This document shows positions 45,928 to 62,592 of a stretch of DNA of 64,000 nt, one piece after another (within the stretch, counting starts at the first letter, position 1; each line of letters starts with the position of its first letter). The stretch comes from Theristus sp. LFF4_11 (taxonomy: Eukaryota > Nematoda > Chromadorea > Monhysterida > Xyalidae), in contig JASANC010003522.1 in the NCBI GenBank assembly GCA_030248135.1, positions 1 through 64,000 of the forward strand, in the 5' to 3' direction. Position numbers and translations under genes: made by a program. The notes under the pieces were generated by a model that searched no databases, was not told the DNA's origin, and was given only the letters and a program-made list of their open reading frames with translations.

Positions 45928-46192
45928 ATCTGGAAAATTTGCTCCAGCTATCAATATCGCCATCGGTCCCCGCCCTGACTCTGGGGAACACTAGCTATGA
46001 TGGCAGCGGCAGAAACAGAACCACTTTTCACTTCAGGAATTTTTATACCCGCGTCTCATGCATGAAGCTGATTTCGTTTCTATCCACGCGGCAGAAACAG
46101 AACCACTTTTCACTTCAGGAATTTTTATTCCCGCGTCTCATGCATGAAGCTGATTTCGTTTCTATCCACATATTGAGGCACTGAATCACAAG
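45928..46192. repeat. Dispersed repeat, then family C MITE with 82-bp tandem duplication
   Basis: 'tctggaaaatttgctccagctatc' at 45931 repeats the unit of 30510. From 46006 an 82-bp unit (gcggcagaaacagaaccact ... cgtttctatccac) is present twice, about 98 percent identical. The end (catgcatgaagctgatttcg ... acatattgaggcactgaatc) resembles family C MITE ends at 29060-29110. Confidence 0.7.
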
Positions 46193-46251
46193 GAAAGATA
46201 ATGCATTGGTTCCCTCGCATCAGCCGTCGACGTAGAATACTGAGAGCAGCA

Positions 46252-46604
46252 GCCGGCTGAGTGGAGAGCACTTGGGACTTCCAATCGGAAGACCCGGGTT
46301 CGAATCCGCTCGTGACCACTCGGCTGCCCCGGGTCGGGTTGCGTGGGGCTTAATGGTTCGGCAGCACGAACGTCGGCTTTCTTGATTCACAAGATTGCTG
46401 TTCCGGTGGCGCGGAACTTAATGACATCGCGCCCATGCATACCAGCGCAGCTTGCCCAACGCCCACTTCTATTTTTTTTTAAAAACTGCTTCCAACGTCC
46501 AACGTCGCAGCCCATGTGGTGGACAATAAAAAATTGCGACAATGCCTTTCCCCAAGGGCGTTGGGTAAGGATAAAAAGGGGACAACAAACAAACAACAAC
46601 AACA
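46252..46604 (+). mobile_element. tRNA-derived SINE with 13-bp target duplication
   Basis: The head carries a clear A box (CGGCTGAGTGGAGAG) and B box (GGGTTCGAATCC) with tRNA-like spacing. The body includes 'gccccgggtcgggttgcgtg', and the 3' tail is a CAA-rich run (caaacaaacaacaacaacaa). The flanks actgagagcagca and actgagaacagca differ at one base. The acceptor stem does not pair properly, so it is not a functional tRNA. Confidence 0.85.
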
Positions 46605-46619
46605 ACTGAGAACAGCAAC

Positions 46620-47391
46620 CACCCACCTACGTGTCGTGTTCACGTGTAATGATAAGAGAATGGAAAAACAGAAAACTCACATTTTGTCGGTGAAGACAAC
46701 GAGCGATTTTCGTTAAGAATTCAAAATGACGCTGACAATGGTGATGGCAGACCCTCTGGAAAGATCGATCCAAGATAAAGATCCAAATCCAACCAAAACA
46801 ATCCAAATGCACTCAGCGTCAGTTGGCACTTTCTGTCTTCTTCAGCGAACGTCGTGCACGCAACGAAAACAAGCCAAAGAAAAAACGTGCCTTGTGTCTT
46901 GCTGTTGTTTGTTGGCGTTATTTCAATTCTAAAACTAAAAATATTGTTGTAATAAACAAAAATAAAAGCAAAGCAATCTTTTATCTTCTGTGCCCGTCGT
47001 CATTGCGTATTATTAGGAAATTTTGTGACTGCTTTTGGTCGTTACCGCTTTCGAGCGCGTTGAGTTGAAATAAATTGAGAATTGAGAACAACAAAACCTC
47101 CATTTGATTTGTCTCTCAACACCCAACTGTAAAGTTGTTGAACAAAAACCAAAATTGTCTTTTTGAAATTAAATTAAATTAAAGTAAACAAAAATGCCGA
47201 TTTTTTATTCGAAAAAAATCCAAATATGCTCTGAAAACGATATTTTTGGCACAATTTTTAGAAAATTCAACAAAAAAATTCTTTGACATCACCTTGTAAA
47301 ACCATCAACGGCATCAACACGTCCAAAATAGACATTTTGGATTCTGACAAAAAAACCAACATGAACCACAAACTTTCTGATCAATCCGTCG
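46620..47391. other. No gene recognised; possible upstream region of the VAMP gene
   Basis: A minus-strand donor-like gtgagttt just below 46684 follows a short open stretch without ATG. It could end a 5' non-coding exon of VAMP. Not supported further. Confidence 0.3.
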
Positions 47392-47610
47392 CGTCCGTGG
47401 CGTAGCGGTAGAACTCGGCCACAGCTGTAGGGACGGGGCGAACCCCGCCGGGGGAAAAAACACACGCGAAAAATTAGAGTGACCAATGAACATCTAATGG
47501 TCTATTCCCTCCTGAGCCGAGGGTAAAATTGGGCTCGGGGCAGTATTGCCCGTCTCCGCCGGAGTTTGGTACCTTCGGGTTTCCGGAACCGGCGCGCGTA
47601 CAAAAAAAAA
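47392..47610 (+). mobile_element. tRNA-like SINE, second family
   Basis: The head 'gtccgtggcgtagcggtaga' includes an A box (TGGCGTAGCGG), and a degenerate B box GGGGCGAACCCC follows. The 3' body has gtttggtaccttcgggtttc and cggaacc, seen again at 32510 and, weakly, 57171. No poly-A tail is obvious. Confidence 0.7.
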
Positions 47611-48419
47611 TCGACTTCAAACGCATATACTGAACAAGCTAGCACTGTTATTTGCGGTTTGTGTTTTTTTTTACAAAATGTTAACAAAAAAATGTGAGTC
47701 AGAGTCAGCCAGTGCAGGTTGGACAGAAAATCAGCCTGCGTCATGGTAATCTTTTCAAACATGTTGTGCTCAATTCTGGAAAAAGCGTCACACAGGCGTT
47801 GCGTTGCACCAAGTCCAAGGTGGCCAAATATTAAATATGCAACAATCGCATAGTTGGAAAAGCAGCCAACATCAAATTGCAAAATGGAAACCAGATTCGC
47901 AATCACATCAAATGCAAGACAGATAATGTTGGATAAAAATTTCTAAAACCGTTTTTCGTTCTGAAAATCAACAAGCTGCACGAATTTCACGTCGCACAGG
48001 TCACACCGCCTGTGGGCGGGATGTGAAACAACTGAGCAAGCTGACAAACAACATGGCAATGGCAGCCACGTAGCACATAAACGTGCAATCGCAATGCTTA
48101 ATACAACAATGTTGGCATTTTTAAATTGTGGGTCTGATGTGGTCTTCATCACATCACAGGCACACTGTCACTGAGAACGAGAATGCACGCATCTCGTGGG
48201 CAGTCGACCCAATAATACGCCAACATCCCAAAAATCCACTGTTCGAAACCTTATTACAGCAATTTTTTTGCCGAACGTTATCCCGTTCTGTCGCATACTT
48301 TATTCTTTTCGGTCAGAATCAGTCAGAATGAATCGACAAAACAATATGTACAAAAAACCGGCCGGTTCGAAACAAATGAAACACGAATCTATGTACCACA
48401 CCACAACAGTGCGGTTTAA
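47611..48419. other. No gene recognised
   Basis: 3' flank of MALT1, AT-rich. Confidence 0.4.
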
Positions 48420-51400
48420 TCACAGTCTCATAATCATTATCTTTCCAATGTTGACGCAAATCTCAGTGAGCTGTTGATTGCTTTCAGTATCAATCACTTG
48501 AACACGACACTGCAGTTCATCCTGCAATGTTAGCCTTGAACAAAGTTTGATAAATGGCAACTAAACATTCTAGCGAGTTTGATTATACCGGGACTCTTTG
48601 AAGTTGCTTGACTAGCGTTCGCAGTGAAATGCCTTCCTCTAAATCAGTGCACTTCGTTGTTTCACCGGTGGCGACCGCAGACGACTGAAAACAATCGAGT
48701 GTTCGAATAATCGGATCATTCGCTGCTCCTGCTACACAGTCAATGGTCATCCGAGAACAACGCATCCAATCAGCACACCAAGTTGGCAAAATGACACCCA
48801 TGCATAGTTCAGTGAAGCAAAGGCCACAACAACGATCAACTTCAACACACAGAAGCGAACGACGGCTGTGCGACGTATTTCTGGTTGATCGTGTCGACGG
48901 TGTGCACAGCGTCGCTCAGTTGGCCACTGTCCTCTTGTTGATCGGTGAGACGCACAACACTGGTGAACAGAAACACCATGTTACAAAAGTGACCACAGTA
49001 GTCGAACCACAGTGTGACACGCATCGAGTGCTCGCGCAGTTGCACGCTCACCGGCTCCGGCAACTCTGCACACACACAACATTTACTATCGGAATTATTC
49101 AGTGTTTTTTGGAACAACAACAACATTAGCAGTCGCAGGGGAACACCATGAAAACTCTTGACGGCATGAACAAGCGAATCTGTTCACCACAGTGCCCAAG
49201 CTAAACGCTGAGTTTCTTTGTTTAAACTTGTCATTTTCCGCAGAATACAGAGCATGCGAAACTATGAATTGCAGCAAGAATAACGATTGTATTTGGTTTA
49301 GTTGAAGAAACCACGCCATTTGTAGCCAAATATGTCTTCGTACAACTCCGATGCCGTTCTTTCATTCTTTCGGGCGAGCGCTGCACAAAGCGAAAAAAGT
49401 GACAGGATTTCCAAGAAACATGCTGTAAGTAGTACCATAGATCATTTGCCAGTGCAGCGTGTGCATGTCGAACGAGCTCGTGTGACCGGCAAACACGATC
49501 GGATCTGTCAAACTCAACGGACGACTCAAGTTCGTTCGCACCTCCGGAAATTGCACGGCGCTCGCCGATTTGTCCTTCTCGAGATCTACAACACGCGATC
49601 ACAAAATTTAGCTGCATTCAACACTTGCGTTACACGCTTCCCAAAGTAGACTGCACAACCAACAACTGTGATTGAGAAACTTGTCCAGCAGCAACAATAA
49701 AACCTCTGAGAATGCGATTCAACATGTCGACGACGGGACGCGTCTCGCGAACGTGCTGCTTCAGATATTTCATGAACACGCCGTTCTGTTCACCCTTCAC
49801 CTCGAACGCACCTTCGCCGACGCTTCTGCAAAGAGAGAAACACGTTCAGCACGATATTTCCGAAGACACATTATTTCGCCGCACAAAAAAAACACGCGCA
49901 CTGCACACGCTCACGTCGCATATCCGAAGACAGTGTTACGCAGCACGCGTGGTCGCTCGCTGTGCTCGACCGTTGTTCTCATGAAATCGTCCACGTTGTG
50001 TCTGCAAAGAAATCAGCGTCTTCAATTGAACAGCGGACCGGTGTGTTGTGTGTGTGTGTGTGTGTGGCCAATTGAAAATTTCCAAACTCCACCACCAACA
50101 CCAGCGATAACGAAATGGGACTGTGCACCTACGGCGGATACTTGCGGCACATGTCGAGCAGAATCAGATTCAGCGCCGGCTGATGCTGTTGGACGGCCGA
50201 GAGCAGCGCGTCGACGCAGAGACAGTGCGCGCAGCTGTATTCGTCCTGGCCCGGGGCGTCCACCGGCAGCAGGTAGCACTTGCCGGCGCGCTCGAAGCCG
50301 TGACCGACAAAGTAGAACACTGCTGCAACCGAACGCACATTCCAAACGCCCATTAGCAGCGAGCTTGATGCGAATGCACAAAATCCGTCAACCGTGTTGC
50401 ATGACCCTTTTTGCATTTCGATGAAATTGAAGAAAAAAAAACACGAAAACCACAAACTGATGGATGGGTAAGCCTAGAGCGGACCAATTTCATTGTGACT
50501 AATGCAGACCAAATCCAATGGTGCCTTCCGAACCGACCGTACACGCCGCTGGTGCCCAGTAGTTTATCGTATTCAGCAACGAGCGATTTCATCTCGCGCA
50601 ACGTCAAATCGCACACGGTCACCGTTTTGAAGTCCAGTGCCATCAACGCCTCGGCCAGCGTCTGCGCGTCGCACGGCGGTGTCAGCAGGGTCGGCAAACA
50701 CTCGTACTCGGAGTTACTGATGATTAGTGCTACCTGCACAAAAAGGCAACAGAAATTTGAAAAAAATGACATCTAGCTTCCTCCGTTCGGCTTCTCACGT
50801 ATCCAACACTGCCGATGGGCGTTTGCTAAATGAGCACGTGATGCTGATGCATGCATTCGGTGCAAGTCTGTCCTGCACAATGTGCATCTATCTCATGGTC
50901 ACCAACCAATTTAGCTAGTTGCATATGAACTGGAAATAGACTTTATGGCGTTATGTGTGTATTCGTTTTCCATTAGTCACGTCACGTGACCTTGTCGACC
51001 GCAACCGCCGGAATTGATTCGGTCGTCAAATTGACGGAGGCATTGTGATTTTGAGCGTTCGCCATCATGGCCGAGTGTTGGTGCGCTTGCGACTGCGCCA
51101 GCTGATTGTTGTTGTTGCTCTGTGAGTGCGCCATCATCAGGTCGCCTGTCTCGTGCTCATCATCCATCATCTGCAGATTTCCAATGCGCTGCATGGTGCG
51201 CTCATGGTGACACCGATCGCACAGACGAGACACTGAACCAAAAAAAAACCGGCTTGACCAACGGTTGTGGTTTTTCTTAACTACGAGAAGAGAATCACTG
51301 GAAAAAAACCATGCGCCAACTGTTGATATCGAATGGAAACGCGGCAAGTCGGGCGACGCCACCACAAACCATGTCCATTGTCAAGCTGTATTTCAACGGT

Positions 51401-52493
51401 GCTCGTGCAAACTTCGGCCGAGATCGGCGGTGATCGATTGTAGTCGGGCGACCAATCAGCGTTCGATGGCACGCAGTTGACGATGCGGCACTGGTAGTCG
51501 CCGGATTTGGTGCAAATGGAACAGCTGCAAATCGGTGCAGGAGGAGTTACGCTTGTGAAGGACAAACGGAAAGACACTGACAGCTGATTACTGCAGAATT
51601 TACGTTCATGTCAATTCGCGTTCACGATTTGGAAAAAAAACTGCAAACTGTAAACTCTGCGACGAACATCAGCAACATTAGAACGGGAGAGTGGCCGACG
51701 ACGGAGTTGGACTGCAAATGGATCCAGTCGAACGACGGATACGGAAAGCCGGCGGCAGCGCACTCCAGCAGCACGTGCGTGCTCGTCTCGCGTCTCTGCA
51801 CGTCCTTGCTCAGTTGCGCCGGCTCTGCAACGCAAACGCAAACCCATTCAGCCGGCATTCATGAAGCAGTATTTCGTGACGCGTAGCGTAGTTGAAACAA
51901 AAGCTCATGGATGCCCGTTCAGCATTCAAATCTGATAAAGCAAGTGAAACCAGCGTACTAAATTTGCGGCGTAGTATCAACTGCGGCTCGACCAGTCGAC
52001 ATTGGTCCAAGTGTTTCAGCAGATCTTTCAGCGTGAACCCGCGGTTGCCGAGCTCCATCAGCAGCCGTTGTGCTGGATTCGGCTGCTGTTTCACATTGTC
52101 CACCAATGCTTGGCTGCAATCAATGGGCTGTGCGTGACGTGCCGATTGATTCAGTAAAGCTAATTTCAATAACACAAATCGCTTAAAAAACAGTGAAATC
52201 AAATATGACTCCAATGACTGAACATTGAGATATGCACAAACACCATTGATGACCGCCGTTGTTGGTTGTATCACGACCAATCAGCGTATTGCTAATAGTG
52301 TTCGCTTTCAATGGTGGAGGCACGTAAGCGCACTCGAACAAACGATTCGCCAATGCACGCACGATAGCTGGCTGGCGGACGGCAATGAATCAAGCAGCCC
52401 GTCAAGCGGTTTCTGGTTGAGATAAAACGAAAGCTTCTTCATCGTGCCCCACGGAAGCTCGGCGACGTTCATGTCCAATGTGAGTTGCGACAT
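48420..52493 (-). CDS. MALT1: MALT1 paracaspase, nearly complete, 13 exons
   Basis: Exons: 52493-52363, 52113-51959, 51824-~51750, ~51520-51390, 51240-50990, 50733-50538, 50322-50133, 50001-49915, 49825-49704, 49585-49436, 49065-48851, 48684-48589 and 48521-48420. A death domain (MSQLTLDMNVAELPWGTMKK ... FTLKDLLKHLDQC) is followed by one Ig domain (LLECAAAGFPYPSFDWIHLQ ... SGDYQCRIVN), then an Asn/Gln/His/Met-rich linker where vertebrates have Ig2. The caspase-like core (VALIISNSEYECLP) has catalytic His in FVGHG and Cys in LLDMCRK, then VFGYAT and NGVFMKYLKQH. Ig3 includes LSLTDPIVFAGHT, ELPEPVSVQL and FLFTSVV. The protein stops at Ig3 (IGKIMIMRL), lacking the TRAF6-binding tail. MALT1 is an Arg-specific protease and scaffold in CBM/NF-kB signalling. 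The Ig1 exon junction is uncertain. Confidence 0.9.
51851..51916. mobile_element. Small palindromic MITE (GGCATTCATGAAG ends) in MALT1 intron 2
   Basis: 'ggcattcatgaagcagtatt' at one end and 'gctcatggatgccc' at the other are inverted. Related palindromes lie at 52620-52741 and 52750-52829. Confidence 0.55.
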
Positions 52494-52619
52494 ATTTTGT
52501 TTGCCAAGCTTTCCTTCCGGTCAGAGGCTTGTTGCAGTTTGTTACTTGTGACACCGTGTGGTGCACTGACCCGTTTCATTCGTGATTTGTTTCATTCTGC
52601 ATGCATCATTAGCTTACGC

Positions 52620-52829
52620 GCCATTCATGGAGGTTGAAGCGCGCGCGTCGCTTCACGCGGCGTCACTTCGCTACACGTTCATGGAGCAAGAAAACGTCGC
52701 AGTTTCACTTGCTAAAATGACGCGCGAGTGCATGAATGGCCTTTAAGCGGCATTCATGAAGTAGTGTGACCGCGCAGCTACGTTATAACATGACTACGTG
52801 TCATTAATACTGCTTCATGAATGCCCCTT
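52620..52829. repeat. Two adjacent palindromic elements, GGCATTCATGAAG family
   Basis: 52620-52741 runs from 'gccattcatggaggttgaag' to 'tgcatgaatggc'. 52750-52829 runs from 'ggcattcatgaagtagtgtg' to 'actgcttcatgaatgcc'. They lie just upstream of the MALT1 start and could affect its promoter. Confidence 0.6.
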
Positions 52830-55800
52830 TGCGGTGTTGTCAGTCATTCAAAGAAATCTAAATATTGATAGACGCAAGGTTCAAAAGTATCGCTCGATCG
52901 TGAGATACAGACTCGCAAATCCAGCCTCAGTGCAGTTTTGTTCAGCATTCACAGTTTTATTCCAGCTGAGTACACCCCACAGAGAATGTGTAACATAGAA
53001 TATTTTATGTGATAATGATAATAATAATAAGAATAATCAGTAATAAACGACGTGGTGAACTTGATGAAACATATAAAACGTAAAGAAACAAAAAATCACC
53101 GCCGTCTTGTGCAGCAACGTACGGCCGATGTAAAAAAATGTGAATACAAACAATGAACAATCAGAAAACAAAAGAGGATAGCCATTTTTTTGTAAAAAAA
53201 CAAACAAACAAAAAGTAGACAAACGAGTAGATCGATCCATATCACGATATAACATAGACTTGACAATGCCTTTAAGGGGCTGTTATCGAGTTTCCATTGG
53301 TGTTTCTGGTGATCGTGCACTCTGTTCCTTACAACTCAGCAATGCTGCAGAGACAAACCAACACACAGGCACGCATGCACTGACTGTTGCGCTGGTGCAA
53401 TATCGTTTGTGTGAGCCAGTGTGTTTGTTTGTGACAGTGCTACATTGCCACAACAGAGCGAACAATAATAAGAAAAAACCTTAACAGAAACGAACCGAAA
53501 ATAAATTAAACTATGCTAGCGCATGATACTTTCAAACTTTGTCTACATAGAAACAAAACCGTCGAAACTCAGGGCGTTGTACAATCCACATTATGTAAAG
53601 CGATTTGTTAAAAGAAAAGTTCAAAAGAACGACTGACTGGCTGTGCGTCGCTTACGACCATCGCTTAATTGAATATGAACAATGTAATAAAACGTTGAAT
53701 TTACCGAGTGGCATTAAAATCAATAAAAACATTCATCGTAGTGCTATGTGGATTCTGATGTGTTTTTGAGAACTACTACAAGCACGTCTTAAAACAGACA
53801 AAGCTCTTCTGCTCCAAAAAAACCGCATTAACTAAAAAAAATTAAAGTTTAATATGATTTTAAAATCAACCCAAGGGGTGTTGTGGTGCAGCGGTAAACG
53901 GCGATTCACATGTTCCAGCGATTTGTCATCGCAACAAAGCCGGTGGCTAAAAACTGCATGCTCGTATGCATTAATTAACACCAGCAACAAACCCTCAGCG
54001 ACCGCAGCATATGTTACCGCTGGTGTTAAAGCAAACGTGAGCACATCAAAAAAACACCGGGCGATTTTGTCGCGACGACAAATCGTTGAACATGTGAATG
54101 GGTAATTTTAAGAGATTTGGGGTGAAAAAGCTCAAAGCTTTCCAAGCGTACGGGGAAAATCACCAACAAAGAAGTGTTAAAAACTGTTTTGCGGGGCAAG
54201 TGGTTCGCAATTCGAACAATTACGAATGCGACACAAAACAACCGTATGGCATTTTAACATGTTCAAATTCAATCATCGAAATTCACAGAAAAGCGTTCTG
54301 ACCACTTTAGAAAAAGAGTGATCTTAAAATGATGAAATCGAATGCTGCACACAACGACCATCTGCGCCACAAAAAAGACAAAAAAACAAGAAAAAACAAT
54401 TCAAAAGCAAACCAAGCAAGCATTGCCGAGTTCATGTTGCACACGTAAAAAATTTAAAAGCACACAAGAACGAGAACTGTTCAAATGAAAACGCAAAATG
54501 CAACAAAAGCGACAAATAATCGTGTTAATATTTATGAAAAATGAAATAGTAATTTTGACCAAGAGTTATGAAACACGGGATAACGGCGTTTTTATGCTTG
54601 AACCTCTTCAGCAAGTTCGCGTTTAAATTATGATATATTAAAACAAATAAAGAAGGGCCAAAAGTAGATCCAGAACTCACAGTTCAGATGACAGTTTTGG
54701 AGGTTTTGTGCTAAAAACACCATCACAAAGAATCAACTTTGTTTTCAAATTTAAAAAAAACACAAAAGTCATTGGCAGAAAGAAGGTCAAAAAATGAAGA
54801 TACTGCGTGTTCCCTAAAGCTTTGTTTTTGTGGCAAAACACCCCACAAGTATTCGGAAAAATAAAGACAAATCGTGAAATGACAGCGATTAACAGGAAAA
54901 ACCTCAATACGCAAAGTACTAAATTACCGAAAAACTGAACTGAAACTAGAAAAGTGAACGCAGAGATTATTTTAGAATCATAACAAGCAAAAACGCTCGT
55001 TCAATTTACGGTTTATGTAGTCGTCATTAAAAATTCCGTTAAAAATTATAACACTTATAATCGAAGCGATTACAGAAGTACGGAACTTTTTGAAAAGGGG
55101 GTTGTCTTACACCGGAAAACACGGTTGGCATTTTTCAATTACTATGAAAACCTAAATTGTCTAGCGGGCTGATCACAAATTGCATTCGAATGAACTTGAA
55201 CCAGATGGTGGGAACGTAAGCATAGCATCACTCAGTGCTCATTCTCAATAAGTTCCTGACTGTCGCCATCTCTAGCCAAGCTATTCGTCACATCTTTTTC
55301 AACAACAATAGAAGGAACTAAAGCCTAAAAACCAGGAAACATAAACGTACATACATTGATACGCATAATCAACAGCTGACACAAACACATAATAATACAC
55401 AAATACCACCGTGATGTAAATAGAACAAAACACAGATTCAATGGTTCCATTCAACATTCAAGACGTAACACTCGCGCTGTACGTTTCTTTCTGTTAGTTA
55501 ACGAATCAAATTTACTTGACGACCTTTGTCTTCTGCTCGATTGTTGTCGCTTCTGATGAAAGGTTCTCACGCTCTGAAATATTCAGAACCAGCGATGTCA
55601 GGCGACAAGTCGATGCACGCTGCACGGTCTACTCTCGAAATTGCAATTGAAACCAATGCTAATATCCAGGTCGTCATTCAACAACGCATCGTTCCTCCAT
55701 TGTCCGCAAAACAGCAAATAGCGACATGAATAATTATTGTTACCGTTGATTTCTTGTGTGTCTCCACGTGAACCACAACAACAACAACAACAACAGTCGA

Positions 55801-55895
55801 AGTTTATATAATTGTACGCGTAATGGTGAATTGTTTTTTTGTTGTTTTGTTGAAGAATATGGGCGTTGATGATGCGTCCGAGTGAGTGACATTAT
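52830..55895. other. No gene recognised
   Basis: AT-rich intergenic DNA between MALT1 and the Gbeta 3' end. 53875-54100 includes a head-like 'ttgtggtgcagcggtaaacg' and a segment (taccgctggtgttaaagca ... cgattttgtcg) repeated loosely at 60005-60060; this may be an old SINE. CAACAACAA near 55780 is a simple repeat. Confidence 0.4.
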
Positions 55896-60895
<5,000 letters not shown>

Positions 60896-61032
60896 GATGA
60901 TCGGACTGGGCGTCTTTTGTTCAATGTTAATAAACGGCGATTACGAATATATCCAATGCACCGGCCGCGCTGATCCGCACACGTTCGCACAAAATGTACT
61001 TCGATCTAGCAGCACCACCGGTGACAGAATTT

Positions 61033-61322
61033 CTATCGACGTTTGCGTTCCGAAGATACAATGAGAATAGAAATGAGCGGTGCACCGTTGAACAGAGCAG
61101 TTGGAGCGATTGAGGAACCAAAAAACAGATGATATGTGATCGTGCGCCGGTGCGTCTGAGCAACTGCGACAACAGACAGACTGCTACTGCAGGTGCGACC
61201 GGCGATCGTTGCGTTTTCGCTCGAGACGCCCGCAGCGGTCACACTCACACACGCGTCGCTGCTCTTCGTGTCGACCAACAGTGGTTGCCCGTCGAGTTGC
61301 TCGGTGATCTGCTGCTGCAGTT
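61033..61322 (-). CDS. Possible terminal exon of an unknown gene
   Basis: A minus frame opens after ttcttttcag at 61323 and reads ELQQQITEQLDGQPLLVDTK, SSDACVSVTAAGVSS and further Ser/Thr-rich text to a stop at 61033. A donor (gtagcagt) lies at about 61186. The first ~20 residues look like the end of a coiled coil. It ends ~140 bp upstream of the Gbeta start. Weakly supported. Confidence 0.3.
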
Positions 61323-62497
61323 CTGAAAAGAAACAAACACAGCGCTTGGACGGGTCAACACAAATTCACGCAGTTATTAACAGTTTACGAGGCTATTTTT
61401 CAGCATGCTTGGATGAATTCGGTTTTTTTATGAACGAACGTGGTATGATCTGGTTGAATTTTTTCCATATTCTGCCTCAGGATTTCCATTTATATGCTAG
61501 TGAGCTGTCAAACAACGTACAGTCGATCAAGATCGATACGATGATCAACATGAAAACTATCAATTGCGCCAAAAGTTATGTATGTCACCAACGACAAAGT
61601 GTTCACATCTCAAAGTTCAGAAACTGAAGAACAGACAGAAAAGTTATGATAAAAGAACCTTACTGGGATGTATTCAATTAACGACATTAAATATGAATAC
61701 GACAGCTAATAAAGGAAAAAGGAAATAAGTTGTTCTCAATTTTAGAAAAAACAAAGCAGACAGACACTGTATTTGTTCCTTTGAATCGAAAACCCATAGC
61801 AACAAAGCAATTGCGTGTTAAAGAATAGCGCTAAACGAGAAAACCTACATAACCAAGAATGCGAATGGACGAAACTGAGCAATATGGTTACCATGGAGAA
61901 GCTAGATTAATTTTAACTGACAATAATAAGAAAACGGGAGGTGAGATAACAGAATTAATACCACGAATCTCATTGAACATTCAGACTGATTTAGTGCTCG
62001 CAGCTTTAACTAAAACGACAACCTGCAAAAAACGCAGGAATGTGCGGCAACCACTTCAAAAGAAGCTTGTTACCATGTGAAACCAAACCAGCTGTGCGGT
62101 TTTCATAATCCATATCGGTAATTCAAGATAATCATTGAATTCCGGCTGACGATGTATAAAACAATTCAACACACGTTTGCATGACGTGGATGGGACGGCT
62201 CGAAATTTATCTTAACTCAAAAAATAAAAAAACTCGGGCTATCCAGGTTTTCAGACGCCTAAACTAAGACGGTTCGGTATCAAATGCAAAAAGCATATCG
62301 GATTGCAAACCCCTTAAAACATTGTCGCTAAACTAAAAAAATTACTGAGTGAGCTACTTTTATAAAGAAAATAGTCAACACGTTTTGATCAGCAGCTGGC
62401 TTTTATCAAATTTTAGCAGCAACGCTTTGATTTCGTAAAGTCGATAATAGAGTTTAAGAGTAAAATAAACGGTACAACCACTCACTTTCGACTGTAC

Positions 62498-62592
62498 CTT
62501 GATTCTGACTACTCGCTTGATGCTCTTACTGTCGTTGTTAGTTACTATTTGATGTATTTCACTGAATAATGTGATCTCAAAATCAAGAAGCG
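62498..62592 (-). CDS. Possible internal exon of the same unknown gene
   Basis: The sequence LLDFEITLFSEIHQIVTNND-SKSIKRVVRIK lies between a cgcgcgcag acceptor and a gtacagtc donor in an otherwise AT-rich region. Helical and plausible as protein, but without family match or proven link to 61033-61322. Confidence 0.28.

Noticed and set aside
46252..46325. Functional tRNA gene
   Set aside because: A and B boxes are present, but the acceptor stem does not pair and the sequence continues into a SINE body with tail and target duplication.
47392..47460. Second tRNA gene
   Set aside because: The B box is degenerate and the cloverleaf cannot be drawn; shared 3' body with other copies indicates a SINE.
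53875..54105. SINE-like head (ttgtggtgcagcggtaaacg)
   Set aside because: No B box or tail; only a loose partial match to 60005-60060, so not listed as an element.
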